A stretch of DNA of 64,000 nucleotides, taken from the NCBI RefSeq assembly GCF_963675165.1, contig NC_087390.1, positions 537,001-601,000 of the forward strand, given 5' to 3'. Shown piece by piece: positions 10,401 to 22,100 of this stretch. The position numbers were made by a program, and so were the translations under genes. The stretch is from Halichondria panicea (Eukaryota; Porifera; Demospongiae; Suberitida; Halichondriidae). Position 1 is the stretch's first letter; each line of letters starts with the position of its first letter. Below the pieces are notes generated by a model, which saw only the letters and a list, made by a program, of their open reading frames with translations, did no database searches and was not told where the DNA came from.

Positions 10401-13400
10401 CTTTCTTGATAAATGTTTACTTACATCCGCACATTCTAGCTTAACAAAGTCTTTAACACACTGGAGAGGATATTTGTCATCAGCAGGGAGGGATCTTGTA
10501 TCGTAAATACTAGTTAAGTATGCTCGATAAATTCCTATTGCTTCATCTGGTTGAATGATGGAACGAATATCGGATTTGGATTCTATAATAATAGAATCAT
10601 CATGAAGCAAAGTTAAGGCCCTTCAATAAAGTAATTATAAACGTATAAAGTGTGGATACACATACCTCTCTAAATAGGAACTATCCCCCAAACTTTCTTA
10701 CATGATAAAGCGTACAGATATGTGTCTTTTATCCATCACTGTACACACAAACTAATAATAATTATTATGTAAGGCAATTCACTCACTGGTTGGTTCACGA
10801 GTCGTTGTAGACAATTTTTGCTTCTGAGATGGCCCAAGCGAAGTATGGTCATCTGAAAGTAAGTAATTGTTTGCATGGTAAAATACTGTTTTTGAGTATT
10901 TTTCAATGCTGGTGGCTGTGTCCTCTTTTCCCAGACTGCGGACAATAGTTAGAAGTGCTTGAAATGTCGCTTCTTTGGGTTTCCTTCTCTTCCAGTACTT
11001 CAAGCATAGATGTACTGCAATTTGTGTGCCCTCACTGGCTTTTGCTCGCGTTACATCACCGTTTTCATGAGGGTTTAGTGATATTGCGGCAGCAAGAAGT
11101 GTAGCACTATCAAAATAAGCAGCCAAATGAATCAGATCTTCATCTTTTATCACCGTATCTAGCATTGAATTTCCCAAGCTTTCTGTGAATCCAGCACCAC
11201 CTAATGAACAATATTATCTTTCACAGAGTCAGTATAATTATATATTATTATTATGTCATGTATCACAAATAATAATGCAGGTTTGGTACAGCGTTGTGCT
11301 ATAATACGGTAGGCACATATAAATAAATGATAAACCAAAACACAAATGGAAACAAAACATTCAATAATTGACCCTCCAAACTATTCTACCGCAATAGATT
11401 CAGCGTTACTATCCTGAGCTGTACGAATATTTAAAACACGAAAATTAATATTAAAAATAATGAGTATTTCATACGAATTTGCACCAACGAATATTACTCG
11501 CTATATAGCTATATACGGTAGGTACACTAAGTCTACTTGCTGAACTACGTACACTATAGTAACAATTGTAGAAATTATGGTAACTAATTATGATAATGGG
11601 CAATGGTGACCGAAGCTATTAAGATCAATGCCCGTGGTTCCATATTAATTTTATCAAGTAATATAAGAAATAATTGCAAGCCCTCCAAACTAAATAAATA
11701 CAGTACCACTCCAAATAAAGCTGTGCTTCCATCCCAGTACATAAACAATGTATAGCAATCTTTCAAAGGTGCATGTCTTTTATTCTATCTATCACCACTC
11801 ACACAAACTACCGATTAGCTAACTCACTGGTTGGTCCAGGAGTTGTTGTGGACAATGCTTGCCTCATAAATGGCCCAGGTGGAGTATCGTCATCTGAAAG
11901 TAAGTAATATTATTGTTTGCTACACAATGGACTGAAGTACAATAGTACTCCATCAGTTACATTCCTGACTAGGCTGGTAAACTATCCATTCATATACAAC
12001 TTCCATCAATACAAACTACCGATTAGCTAATTAAGGTGATTCACTCACTGGTTGGTTCAGGATTCATTGTAGACGTATTTGTTTTAGATGGCCCAGGTGA
12101 AGTATCGTCAACTGAACGTAAGTAATTGGATACTATATAATTATATACAAAAGTACATAATTATAGTAGTATACCTGATGTGGTCAACTACGTATATACC
12201 CATGCGTTCACATACCTAAGTCTATCCATAGAAATGCTTATAGTGTGGTCGAGGTTAGCCTCATCACTATTCATACCTGTACATGCCTTCTCTATAGCCT
12301 CAGCGACATCATTCCGTTCAACTGTTGGTGCTCTGAGACTCTGACATATTTCAGAATAGGTGAGAAGGCCAGTCTTCAAGCGAACAGCCAGCACTTCACA
12401 TAGACGAATTTGATTATCTCGATGTTTATCGCTGATATTATTAAGGGTGTCAAAACCTAATCCCAGATCAAGTCCCAGGTTGAACCAGTTTCCAGCGGCT
12501 TTTATCAGGTTCTTGTAAACAGAATTCAAATCATCGAGAGTAAGAATTGAGCCTACAAAAATTACCAGTGAATGGTAAGTGAATGGCACACACATGGTTT
12601 AAGCATACTCTATAAAAAACTGACAGCAGTTTGTACAAAGAGACTGCTTACCAAGCGTTGGTCCAGGGTTTGCTTCAACATCTCCTGACTGTAACAGTAA
12701 GCGGAATATCAGTAACAGTATATACAGACTGAGAGTGGGGGGCCGATTAGAGCTCTGAACTCTCACTTGGAACTGGGTCGGCTTTTCTTGAGTATCAAAA
12801 ACTAAAAAACACGAGTGACGTTTATAATTATTGTGGCAGTAAATATTCATTTGATTACCTGATGTGGTTGAGTTCCATTGTTTCCGAGGGTTCCATCTCA
12901 CCAAGCAGGCAGTGATGAGTGAGTAGCAGGTGATAAGCACAGCTGACAGAATGAGAACGGTCAGTGCACTCCCCCTCCATCCCAGCTCACAAGGAAACAC
13001 TCCGGTCCAACTCAAGTCAACCACAGGGCAAACAGGACGTGGGGGAGCTGTGTAGAGTTACATAAATATATTCATGTGCGGTGACATCACAATTGTGGTC
13101 ATGACTCCGTGAATACCAAGAATGCACTAATGCCTACTGTATAGCGGGTAATCTTCGGGGGACAAAATATTTGTGGTTCAGGAATAATTATTAAGACATT
13201 TCGTAGGTAATATTTTCGTGGTTGAACTTGCAAAGGTAGGCAAGGTCGCTTCATTCATGGATAAAATATTCATTCAGGCCTTCAACCACGGAAAACCAAA
13301 AATATTTTGTCCCACAAAAATCACCCTCTATATGGTATTTAAAACTGACCCTTTAAGTATAATTACATTGTGGCCTATGCCCCGTATAATAATTATGCTC

Positions 13401-14484
13401 TGTATAGTCGAGTAAGCGCTAATAATTCAGTTTCTACGGTAGACTACTACAAACTAGCACAGTGACACTCTCTAGCTTCCTAGATCTCTGTTGACCAGTA
13501 AGCAGTGCACCAAGAATGCTTCCACCTCTGTATGCAAGAGTAAAACATACAATTAACTTTTCTTCTTCATTCGCCACGTGATACAATAAACCCCGAAGTA
13601 GCCACACCCAGATTGGCATAAGCACCTACAATATAAAGCTGGAGTAGTGTCCATATTATATTTTCTACACATAAAGTTCGGTACTGCAAAACATTCAATT
13701 GAGTAAACTGTGGTCTGTTCTGGGAAGTATTGCTAATTAGTATACTGATGACTATCAAGTGGTGACCAATACAGGGCAAATTCTGTTACGTACTGTAGTT
13801 TAACACTTTTACTCTTATCTACTCTTGACTATAAATACACATGTAGCTGTAACTTAGTCTCATGGACCAGCCGATATATCATATCGTCTAGCAAATTACA
13901 CATGAGCTACTTGTGTTGTGCAGCTGTCTAAGTGACTGTTTGCATTGATAAGTGGTTAGTGGTTAGAGGACGGATGTGAAACCATATAATTAAAGCTAAG
14001 CCTGCAGCTGTGCAGTTTCACAACTTACTACAGTCAAACACTTATCAACCACTTAGAGCGCCACGACATTTGTGGCACGGTCAACACAACTCTGTACGGT
14101 GAAATTGGCCAGACTCTCTTTCAGGGTTTGGGTCAGCGAGACTATAGCTGTAACTTTCCTCTAAGTACACATAATTATAGTTATATGTTATGTGGCCTAT
14201 GCCTCGTAAATGCTCGGTATAATTATACCAAATTAAAATGTATGATAAGAAATGTTATGCAATTATTGGTGAGTATGCTTCACTGACTTACAGGAAAAAG
14301 TTTGTAAGAAGAGTATGTATCTGATGGTGACCATAATGAGGTAGAGTTGGTAGAGGACAGGGGTGATCAACACAGAGGCAAGGCTGGCTCTGAGCTGCCA
14401 ACTAGGCTTACGGAAAACCAGGGTAACATCGTCGTCCAAATCATTTGAGAAATAACGGGCATGTCTCTGAGATGTCATCTTCAT
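7422..14484 (-). CDS. NLR-A: 2A leader, Death, extra Death, NACHT, LRR receptor
   Basis: Exons (minus): 14484-14292, 13047-12859, 12801-12652, 12552-12277, 12111-12049, 11893-11828, 11200-10787 and 10582-7422. They sum to 4512 nt, giving 1503 residues; every junction is phase 1 with GT-AG. Residues 1-174 form a hydrophobic leader ending in GDVEANPG/P. Next come a Death domain (exon 4), two proline-rich linker exons (DDTSPGP, DDTPPGP), a second Death-like module, then NACHT. NACHT has Walker A GAPGGGKTT, Walker B LFILEGLDEL and a sensor-like VLVTTRPWA. The C-terminal half is LRR-like (SVVELDFG, LKELDIQSE, SLEELTLCY, TLEVFHLNA). NLRs of this kind are predicted intracellular pattern sensors that oligomerise through NACHT and signal through Death domains; ligand unknown. 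The model is intact. Confidence 0.87.
10787..11200 (-). other. NLR-A-specific exon with a second Death-like domain
   Basis: This 414-nt phase-1 exon begins GGAGFTESLGNSMLD. It carries a helical Death-like pattern (AVHLCLKYWKRRKPKEATF, ALLTIVRSLGKEDTA) and ends in the same proline-rich tail as the linker exons (SLGPSQKQKLSTTT). No counterpart exists in copies B, C, D or F at the equivalent place. The Death assignment rests on the characteristic W-containing helix and the terminal LxxLGxxDxA pattern, so it is probable rather than certain. Confidence 0.7.
12659..12685 (-). other. 2A ribosome-skipping motif of NLR-A
   Basis: The codons read GDVEANPGP, the exact DxExNPGP consensus. They follow a leucine-rich run (LLLIFRLLLQS) as in active 2A sequences. 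The established mechanism is failure of the Gly-Pro bond with continued translation. The leader would end in ...NPG and the NLR would begin with Pro. Confidence 0.9.
13135..13337. mobile_element. MITE of the TAGCGGGTAA family in NLR-A intron
   Basis: The ends TACTGTATAGCGGGTAA (left) and the degenerate inverse near CCCTCTATATGGTA (right) enclose about 200 bp. Internal words such as AAAATATT and CCACGG are also inverted. The same end sequence is found at 52541-52749 and 56558-56746. It lies in the exon 1-2 intron and is absent from the other NLR copies. Confidence 0.7.
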
Positions 14485-14720
14485 AGTTCTGTCAAGAATA
14501 GACCAACTTGTGCCAGCTCCAAGATTAGTGTTGCTTCTTTAGTGCAAATTTTATGCCAGTCGAGTCCAAACAGAGAATCTTGTGGTTTGTTTACTTGACC
14601 ATACATACAAGACCCTCCTCCTTTGACCATACAAGACCCTCCCCGTTTTTTGCAACGCTATTCTTTCAATTGTTCCATCAATGATCTTTACCTTATAGTT
14701 ATGCATGACTAGCTATTGTG
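14485..14720 (-). promoter_or_regulatory. Putative promoter of NLR-A (remnant of divergent promoter)
   Basis: The sequence upstream of the NLR-A ATG is similar to the NLR-EAF intergenic intervals of units 3-5, including AAGACCCTCC, TTGCAACGCTATTCTTTCAATTG and GATCTTTACC. The EAF exons that should follow are missing; other sequence begins at about 14700. Promoter role is inferred from position. Confidence 0.45.
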
Positions 14721-14990
14721 TAAACTTTTCATAATAATGTTCATCCCTGCTTCAAGTATATGAACTGCACTATATATAGTAAATCTCACAATGTCATACA
14801 TGTACATGTGCATACTTATAATTATATTCTCGCATATGCCAACTTGTTATAGTAATACGGTAAAGCATGGGTCATCAACGAACATACAATACATTTTATT
14901 ACATGTATAATTATATGAATTGAGCAAAGAAACACAAAATGTACAGAAGACAATAACGGTGAATGAAATGATTTTAGCTAGCTATACAGA

Positions 14991-15774
14991 TTATTTCAGC
15001 CATGGTCTATTGGCACCGTAATTGTCCTCTCTAGCTTTAGTTCTTCTCTGTAGGGACTTGAGAAGTTCATCATGTGGTGAGGGTGCTGCCACCTGATTGG
15101 ACGACGTAGAGTTGCCATGCTTACGTAATGTGTTACGTCTGTAGTTGGCCGGTCTGTATGCAGTGTTCTTCATACCTGTATATAGTACAAGCACAAGAGC
15201 GGCCGATGAATTCAGAATTGGTACACTGTCATGTCTGTAGTAGCATGCATGCAAATCTATACTATAGTTCAGTAGTTACAGAAGACAAAATAACCCAGGG
15301 CCAAATCTACACCTAAAAAATGTGCACGCTGCTCAGTAAACTTCAGACTACCAAACTATACACATTCTCAAACAATGAGCCTATACAAGTGGTTACACAC
15401 AAGTACTGACAGTAGCCAATCAACTGACCGGAAATGATCTCTTCAATAGCTCCGTCGTAGATCTGAGGCAGTACGTCCACACCCTGATCATCCTGTACAC
15501 ACAAGCAAGCAGGTTCTCAGTTAATATATAGACAGACAGAACATTCTCAGTTGATATTTAGACAGCAAGTGATTATTATTCCAGAGATATTCTTATACCA
15601 GGAGAGGGTGTTGTTTACCTCTGATAAGGAAGTGTCATCCACGCAAGGTAATACACACAGTTGCTATAATGGGGGAATGAGAGAATGTGTTAACAGAATG
15701 ATTGATGTACGCTCTTGTGATATACTTACAGCTTGTCTGATGGCTATCTTGGCAAGGTTGTCACTGTCTGCTTT
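14991..15774 (-). CDS. Last three exons of an unrecognised gene
   Basis: Three well-spliced exons: 15774-15730, 15492-15429 and 15175-14991 (45+64+185 = 294 nt, divisible by three). They read KADSDNLAKIAIRQA, DDQGVDVLPQIYDGAIEEIIS and GMKNTAYRPANYRRNTLRKHG..., ending ...NYGANRPWLK-stop. The C-terminus is basic and low in hydrophobics, suggesting a soluble or nucleic-acid-associated protein. I do not recognise the family. Earlier exons are not in the window: upstream lies the cyclophilin fragment on the same strand. In the paralogous block at the window start the first of these exons has been deleted. It could be a truncated passenger rather than a live gene. Confidence 0.55.
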
Positions 15775-16597
15775 CTGTATAGGGACAAAATATCATTCAC
15801 CATTCAAACTGTACTGTATGCCACACCCACATACTGAACATGACTGTAGAAACACTAAATACGGTTACCTAGGGCAGTATACTGTACATGCATAGATGCC
15901 AACATCTATCCTACATGTCAATGCACAACACTCGTTATTATAATTATAGTAAGAAAGTTACTCTGAAGTTTGTGACGAATCTGTGCAGAACGGGGAAGAT
16001 GGAGTTGGGTTGACTCAGTTTAGCATTTTCTCCAAGTATTGCACAACTTCTCCGAACGCCTCCTACAAAATGAGGTTGACATGTGGTGTGATCGATAAGC
16101 AATTGGTAATTACATGTACGTACTCAACATTGATGATACCATTTGAAAGGTCTCTTTTTAAGCTGTCAAAAAACCACAAAATAGTTGAAATTGAATGCAG
16201 GTTATGGCAGCTGAAAGAGTCCTCAAACCATTGATTAAACGGAGGGGGGGTGAAGTTGGTATGTAATAGACGGACTATAATTATAACACGAGTGTAGGGT
16301 CCAATTTGTCTGACAAAAGCGTGGGCTATAATTAGGGTATACGTTGGTATAAATGTTCGCGGTAGATGCTTGATCAGCGAAAACCATGAACATTTATACC
16401 CTCGAAATATCCCCGCTATACGGTAGCTAGGGAAATACTAAATGGAAGGAGCTACCTACAGACAACACTGATATTATAGGGAGTACACTCATAGGGAGGT
16501 AATAAACCCTCCACTGATATAGCTAGTGCAGCACTATTAGCATGCAGTGGATGAGATGGTGGTTTTACACACACACAGCTATTATCCGCCCACTCTC
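15600..16597. repeat. Second copy of the block at 1-1090
   Basis: From GATAAGGAAGTGTCATCC onward this matches the window start, with small indels. Two larger differences are seen. The 45-bp exon of the unrecognised gene is kept here and lost in copy 1. The ZU5-gene relic at 170-358 is absent here. No other gene was seen in it. Confidence 0.75.
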
Positions 16598-17337
16598 TTA
16601 GATGAAGAACTGAGATCCGTTGGTGTTTGGTCCCTTGTTGGCCATTGAGAGGAGGAATGGTTTCTCGTGTTTGAGCTGGAACACCTCATCCTTGAACATG
16701 CCACCATAGATGGACTCCCCACTCGTTCCATCACCTGTGTGAGATGTGAGGGGGTGTGTGGGCGGTGGGTGTGTGATGTGTGTGTGAGGTGTGTATGTGA
16801 GGTGTGTGGAGAGGGGTGAAACACAAAGATTGTCCAATTGTCTTCGGGAAAGATGTGTAGTACCCTTGTGTGTAGTAATACTTACCTTGTGACAAAAATA
16901 ATTATATTTAAGCATCGTATTTTTTCACACTTAGGTACAGAATTCTATCACAAATGACATGATACAATGTCCATACTGACCGCAGCTGAAGTCTCCTCCC
17001 TGTACAATGAAGCCCTTCACTATACGATGGATAGGTGTGCCCTTGTAGTGCAGTGGCTTGAACGTGCTCTTGCCCTCCCCCCTCTCACCCGTACACAGAC
17101 ACCGGAAGTTCTCCGTTGTCTTGGGAACCACATCACTATATAACTCAAACACAACCCGCCCAGCTGAACAAGAGAGGAAGAAATATTTTTTACGACAGTC
17201 TACATTACAGCATATTAAAATGTCTACTAGATCTAGTACAGCTTGATTATACAGCCAAACCAACACATCCATAACTTACTTGCCATTCCATTGATAGCTA
17301 TGTCAAAGAAACATCGTGGAAGAGGAGCAGGCATCAT
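16598..17337 (-). pseudogene. Cyclophilin 5' exons, copy 2 (donor lost, truncated)
   Basis: Exons 17337-17280, 17163-16981 and 16734-16598 join in frame to 125 residues. They contain MPAPLPRCFFDIAINGVA, the [14 protein letters not shown] block with the catalytic Arg, Phe and Gln, GESIYGG, and NGSQFFI. A stop follows at once. Normal cyclophilins continue for about 55 residues with HLDGKHVVFG. Copy 1 has the splice donor GTGAGAG at this place; here it reads CTAAGAG, so the donor is destroyed and TAA is read. The frame is otherwise cleaner than copy 1. The product would lack the C-terminal strands of the barrel and is probably not stable. Confidence 0.75.
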
Positions 17338-17534
17338 GAAATTAGGCTGTCTTCATGGAGGGTGTATCTTTACCACATGGCAGTAGATGGGCGTTGCTAT
17401 TGGATTAGACAGATACGCCCATCTAGCCCATAATTGTGATCTACCATTGTTTCATTAATGATCTTTACCCTAATTTTATCACAAATACAGATTTAGTACA
17501 AAATGCATTTTCAAATTTTAATCACAACAATTAA

Positions 17535-17835
17535 CACTAGACTACTAGAGTCCTTAGCTTCATAAACATTCAAAAAAAGGTTCTTCACAAACACAATTCT
17601 TTGTCTGACATCAACATACTCGGGACATGTGATAATATTCTTTTTCGTATTCTCAGAAGTGCCAAATTCTTTCAGTGTTTTGTTTTCCAACAGCCCCCTG
17701 ACAATTGGGGAGCACTCAATGATCTTAACATCGAGGTGAAACACCTCTAGAGTCTTGTTCTTGGCTAACACATTACCAACAGCTTCAGCTAACAGCTTAC
17801 TCACTGATTGGTTCAGGAGTCGTTGTGGACAATTT
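17535..17835 (-). pseudogene. NLR 3' fragment fused to a linker exon piece
   Basis: About 250 bp encodes the last LRR and C-terminus of an NLR (AEAVGNVLAKNKTLEVFHLD..., LLENKTLKEFGTSENTKKN). It runs directly into sequence of the proline-rich linker exon (ACTCACTGATTGGTTCAGGAGTCG) and then into minisatellite. All of NACHT and most of the LRR is missing. This is a recombination junction between two NLR copies and the CPVL intron array. Confidence 0.8.
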
Positions 17836-17842
17836 CTTGTTT

Positions 17843-18562
17843 TAACCCCCCCCCCCCACACACACACACATTTCTTGTTCTCATCCCTCCCACACACACA
17901 CACACCCACACACTTTTCTTGTTCTCATCCCTCCCCCCACACACACACACACATTTCTTGTTCTCGCCCCCCCCCCCCACACACACACACACACATTTCT
18001 TGTTCTCATCCCCCCACACACACACACATTTCTTGTTCTCACCCCCCCCCCACACACACACACAGATTTCTTGTTCTCACCCCCCCCCCACACACACACA
18101 TCTTGTTCTAACCCCCCACACACACACACACATTTTTTGTTCTCACCCCCCCCCCCACACACACATTTCTTGTTTTCACCTCCCCACACGCACACACATT
18201 TCTTGTTCTCACCCCCCCCACACACACACATTTCTTGTTCTCCCTCCCCCCCCCACACACACACACATTTCTTGTTCTCACCCCCCACACACACACACAC
18301 ATTTTTTGTTCTCATCCCTCCCCCCCCCACACACACACACATTTCTTGTTCTCTCCCCCCACACACATACGCACAAACATTTCTTGTTCTCATCCCTCCC
18401 CCCCATACACACACACATTTCTTGTTCTCACCCCCCACACACACCCACATGTTCTTGTTCTTACCCCCCACACACACACACTTTTCTTGTTCTCACCCCC
18501 ACCCCACACACACCCACATATTCTTGTTCTCACCCCCCCCACACACACACACACACACACTA
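17843..18562. repeat. C-tract/CA minisatellite array 2
   Basis: About 24 units of the ATTTCTTGTTCTCACCC + C-run + CA unit, uninterrupted by a MITE. It precedes the telomere-like tract and the last CPVL exon of unit 2. Confidence 0.95.
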
Positions 18563-18646
18563 AAGTAGATTAAAGGTTTCTAATTTTGTTATGTTCTGGT
18601 TAACCCTAACCCTAAAACCCCCACACACACATTTCTCCCTTCACAG

Positions 18647-18787
18647 ATAGGAGATGATGTTGCCGGGTGTGTGAGGACAGTGAACAAGTTTATGCAGGTG
18701 GTCGTGAGAGGGGGTGGGCACATTCTCCCGTTTAACCAGCCGGAGAGAGCACTCAACCTCATCCAGAACTTTGTGAACATGCAATAG
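18647..18787 (+). pseudogene. CPVL: CPVL last exon, copy 2 (alone)
   Basis: Only exon d survives in this unit (DDVAGCVRTVNKF, GGGHILPFNQPERAL, stop). It keeps an intact CAG acceptor and the catalytic His, with Asp to Asn in the DQP motif. Exons a-c are deleted together with the EAF exons. Confidence 0.8.
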
Positions 18788-19112
18788 CCTATTATAATTA
18801 TGTTGTCTGGAAATGATCATGCTTCAAGTATAAGGATAAAAATGAAATCTATAATTATAGTCGTGTCATTTAATATGTTGTTTGATAGAGAAGATTTTAA
18901 TTATCAAATCAACGAAACGATCAAAAACAATTGCTATTAGAGACATAAATAATTATGGAGTGTATAATTATTGTACAGAGTTTATACTCTCTGCCCAATG
19001 GTACACAAAAATATACTGTACTTGTATAAGAAAGATAGCCACCGATTGGGAAGACTTATAAGATTTAGTATACAAACTAGACCATAACATAAAACAGGAG
19101 TCATACATACTA

Positions 19113-22100
19113 CTAAATAAACACAATTCTTCGTCTGACATCAACGTACTCGGGACATGTGACAATGTTCTTTTTTGTATTCTTAGAAGTGCCGAATTCT
19201 TTCAGTGTTTTGTTTTCCAACAGCCCCCTGACAATTGGGGAGCACTCGGTGATCTCAGCCTTGAGGTGAAACACCTCTAGAGTCTTGTTCTTGGCTAACA
19301 CATTACCAACAGCTTCAGCCTCTTCAGTGGTAACAGTGTACGGTATTAAATCTATTAATGGTGGAACATACTGACGGAGTTTCAGGTGTTTAACTGTATT
19401 GTTTTCTCCTAATGCTTCCAAAACAGGTAGTAGATCCCCTGGCAACTGCTTACAAAACGTAAGTTTAATGAATTGTAGAGTTGTATGAAACATTTGGGCC
19501 AGTTCAAGCGTTCCGAGACTATAATCAACCGCTCTATATCTAATACCAGATGAAATAGTTAGCTTAGTTAGACATGTGTTAACTTGCAGTGCCTGCCATA
19601 AATGACTCAGGTTACTTTTGAAATTCATATAATGCAGTGTCAATTCCTCTAGAGATGTGTCAGTCTGTAGATACTCACCAATAGCTTCATCAAAATCGCA
19701 GTCAAGGTGACATGTAATTAAGGCTTTTAATGGAATGTAATCGATTGTCTTTGAGAGAACGTAAAACTTCACAGGCATTATCAGGACATAACAAAGTTAG
19801 TGATTGCAAGTGCTGGTGGGTACAGAAATATTCAAATTGGCCTTTTATTTCACTTCGGATATCGAGTTCTTTAAGTATCGGACAATTGAGTAGAGTACTA
19901 AAAAGCTGATCAGATTGTGCGGGAGTCAAGTGAAGTTGGGAAGAGCATCGCAGATATTGTAAGCTTAGTTTCCAGTGGCTTATTTTGGAAGTAGACTCTT
20001 CTTTTGTAAACAACAAACTTCTAACCAATGGACTAATGGTAATTGGATGTTCAGACAGTAAATGTGGCAAGATTTTCGTGTTGTTCCTTTTTAACTCAGT
20101 CACGTTCAATCCAATTGAAATACACCAATTATTAGTATCTGTGATGGATGAGGAAATAAAAGAATGCGCTTGTACCAAATGTATCACCAACATTTCAATA
20201 CTAGAATGTGTAATGAAGTCAGACAACAACTCTTCATCAGCTGGCGATACTTGAGCACATTTAAAAACTTTCAAGCAGTGTTTTGGCTTCAAAATATCAA
20301 GTATTCGTATCACAGTGTCTCTTGAGATGCCAAAATCTAGCTCTACAACACTTAAGTTTGGAGATAGCTGTATAGTGTCAAATATTTTTAATGCACATGG
20401 AACCTCAGGCCCAACAAATTCATCGTCAATAATATATCCTTGATTACCAATAGTGACTCTTTCTAATTCTGGTAGTATCCTATCAGTGAGTGTATGCCAA
20501 ACAGATGGAATCCCGAATGTGGTAGACATTTCCAGATGCCTTACACTTAGAGTAAAAGAAGGCAAAACTTTATTGATTCCTGCTAATATCATTGATCTAT
20601 CCATATTGTACACACTGTCATTAAACTCGAACATGTTCATTCGAATTACATTGAAATGAGCAGAAGCTACAACATAACCAAGTGCAAACTCATCATATAG
20701 CAGTGGTTTATACAGCACATTACAATACAAGTCCTTCATGGCTTGCACATTTTGGCTTTCATACATCCACAGAATTTGATCACTTGAGAATCTACACATT
20801 TTCTCAGCTTTTGATGATCCTTCCTCATAGTACACATAAGGAGTTGGAAGTACACACTGTGTCCATGGGTCATTCAGTTTAGTCAATCCAGCTAAAAACA
20901 ATAGAATCATCTTGTATGATCCATCATTAGCCTTCGTTTCAAATAAAATAAATTGCTCGTGTGGGGTTTTATTTTTCCAGACGTAAAATGCAGCGAGGAA
21001 CTCTTGAAGTGTTAGATGAAGGAAATTGTAAGATGGAGAACTGTTGCTTTTTTTTGTAGATTTATATAAAGGATGTACACTGTTCATGAATCCAAGTGTG
21101 TTAGTATCAATAACATCTTCTTTGAAGAAAACCAACTGTTGTTTTTCTTTTGCTATTCCGTTGTACGCAATATGGCAGAGCTTGTCAAAATGTACCTGAA
21201 GTGACGAAGGTAACTCGCTCAGCTCACCACTCCAATCATTGTCTGGATTTTTATGTAAATACCTTTCAATCAAAACTTGAGAGTATGAGGTGTATAGTTC
21301 GGTCGTTGTGTTAGGAAAGATGCTATTGCTTTTGTCATGATTTTCTCTGTACACTTCAACTACAATTCTGGCATGAAGAGGGTTATACATAGCACTAGAG
21401 ATATGTGGATTAGAGTTAACGTATTCACGTAGTTCTGGTGGAGCCCCATCTTTGATCATTAGATCAATGTACTTTTGAATTTGTTCGGAAGAAAAACCTA
21501 AGATTTCAATGAACTGATCAACTCTTGAGCTACAAGTAACAGGTAGATTGCATACAGCCCAGGGCCTAGTGGTAACAAGCACGGTACTAGCTGGCAGAAG
21601 AAGTCCGGTTATTAGCTTCATAAATATGGAGTCATTTTCTCTAAGGGATGGTGTCAACTCATCCAGGCCTTCCAAAATGAAAAGTATGCCCTGCCCATGA
21701 TTCTTTCGGATAATAGCATAAATATTTTGGGAATAATCAGTATCTTCACATTGAAATAGATCAACTAATTCTACAGCTTTCTGAACATTCTCATCTCGAA
21801 GTCGGAGCAACACAACGAGAGAGTAGTCTGTCCAAACTTCACCATTAGCCCATCGTCTGCACAGTTCCCATGACAAAGTCGTCTTACCTCCTCCAGGAGC
21901 CCCCTTAATGACAACTAGTTTAGAGAATTTGCCCTCTACTTTGGAAGCTATCTGGTCCATTGTGATTGACTCTCTAGGAAATCTATCCAGCTCGCCTTTA
22001 ACTTATTAGTGACCAGGACTCTTCCATTTTCTTTCTCGATAAATGTTTACTTACATCCGCACATTCTAGGTTAACAAAATGCTTAACACACTGGAGAGGA

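Noticed and set aside
12652-12801. 2A exon as a sign of an inserted virus
   Set aside because: The motif lies in a host-type exon with spliced phase-1 borders in five paralogues. No viral polymerase, capsid or protease similarity surrounds it.
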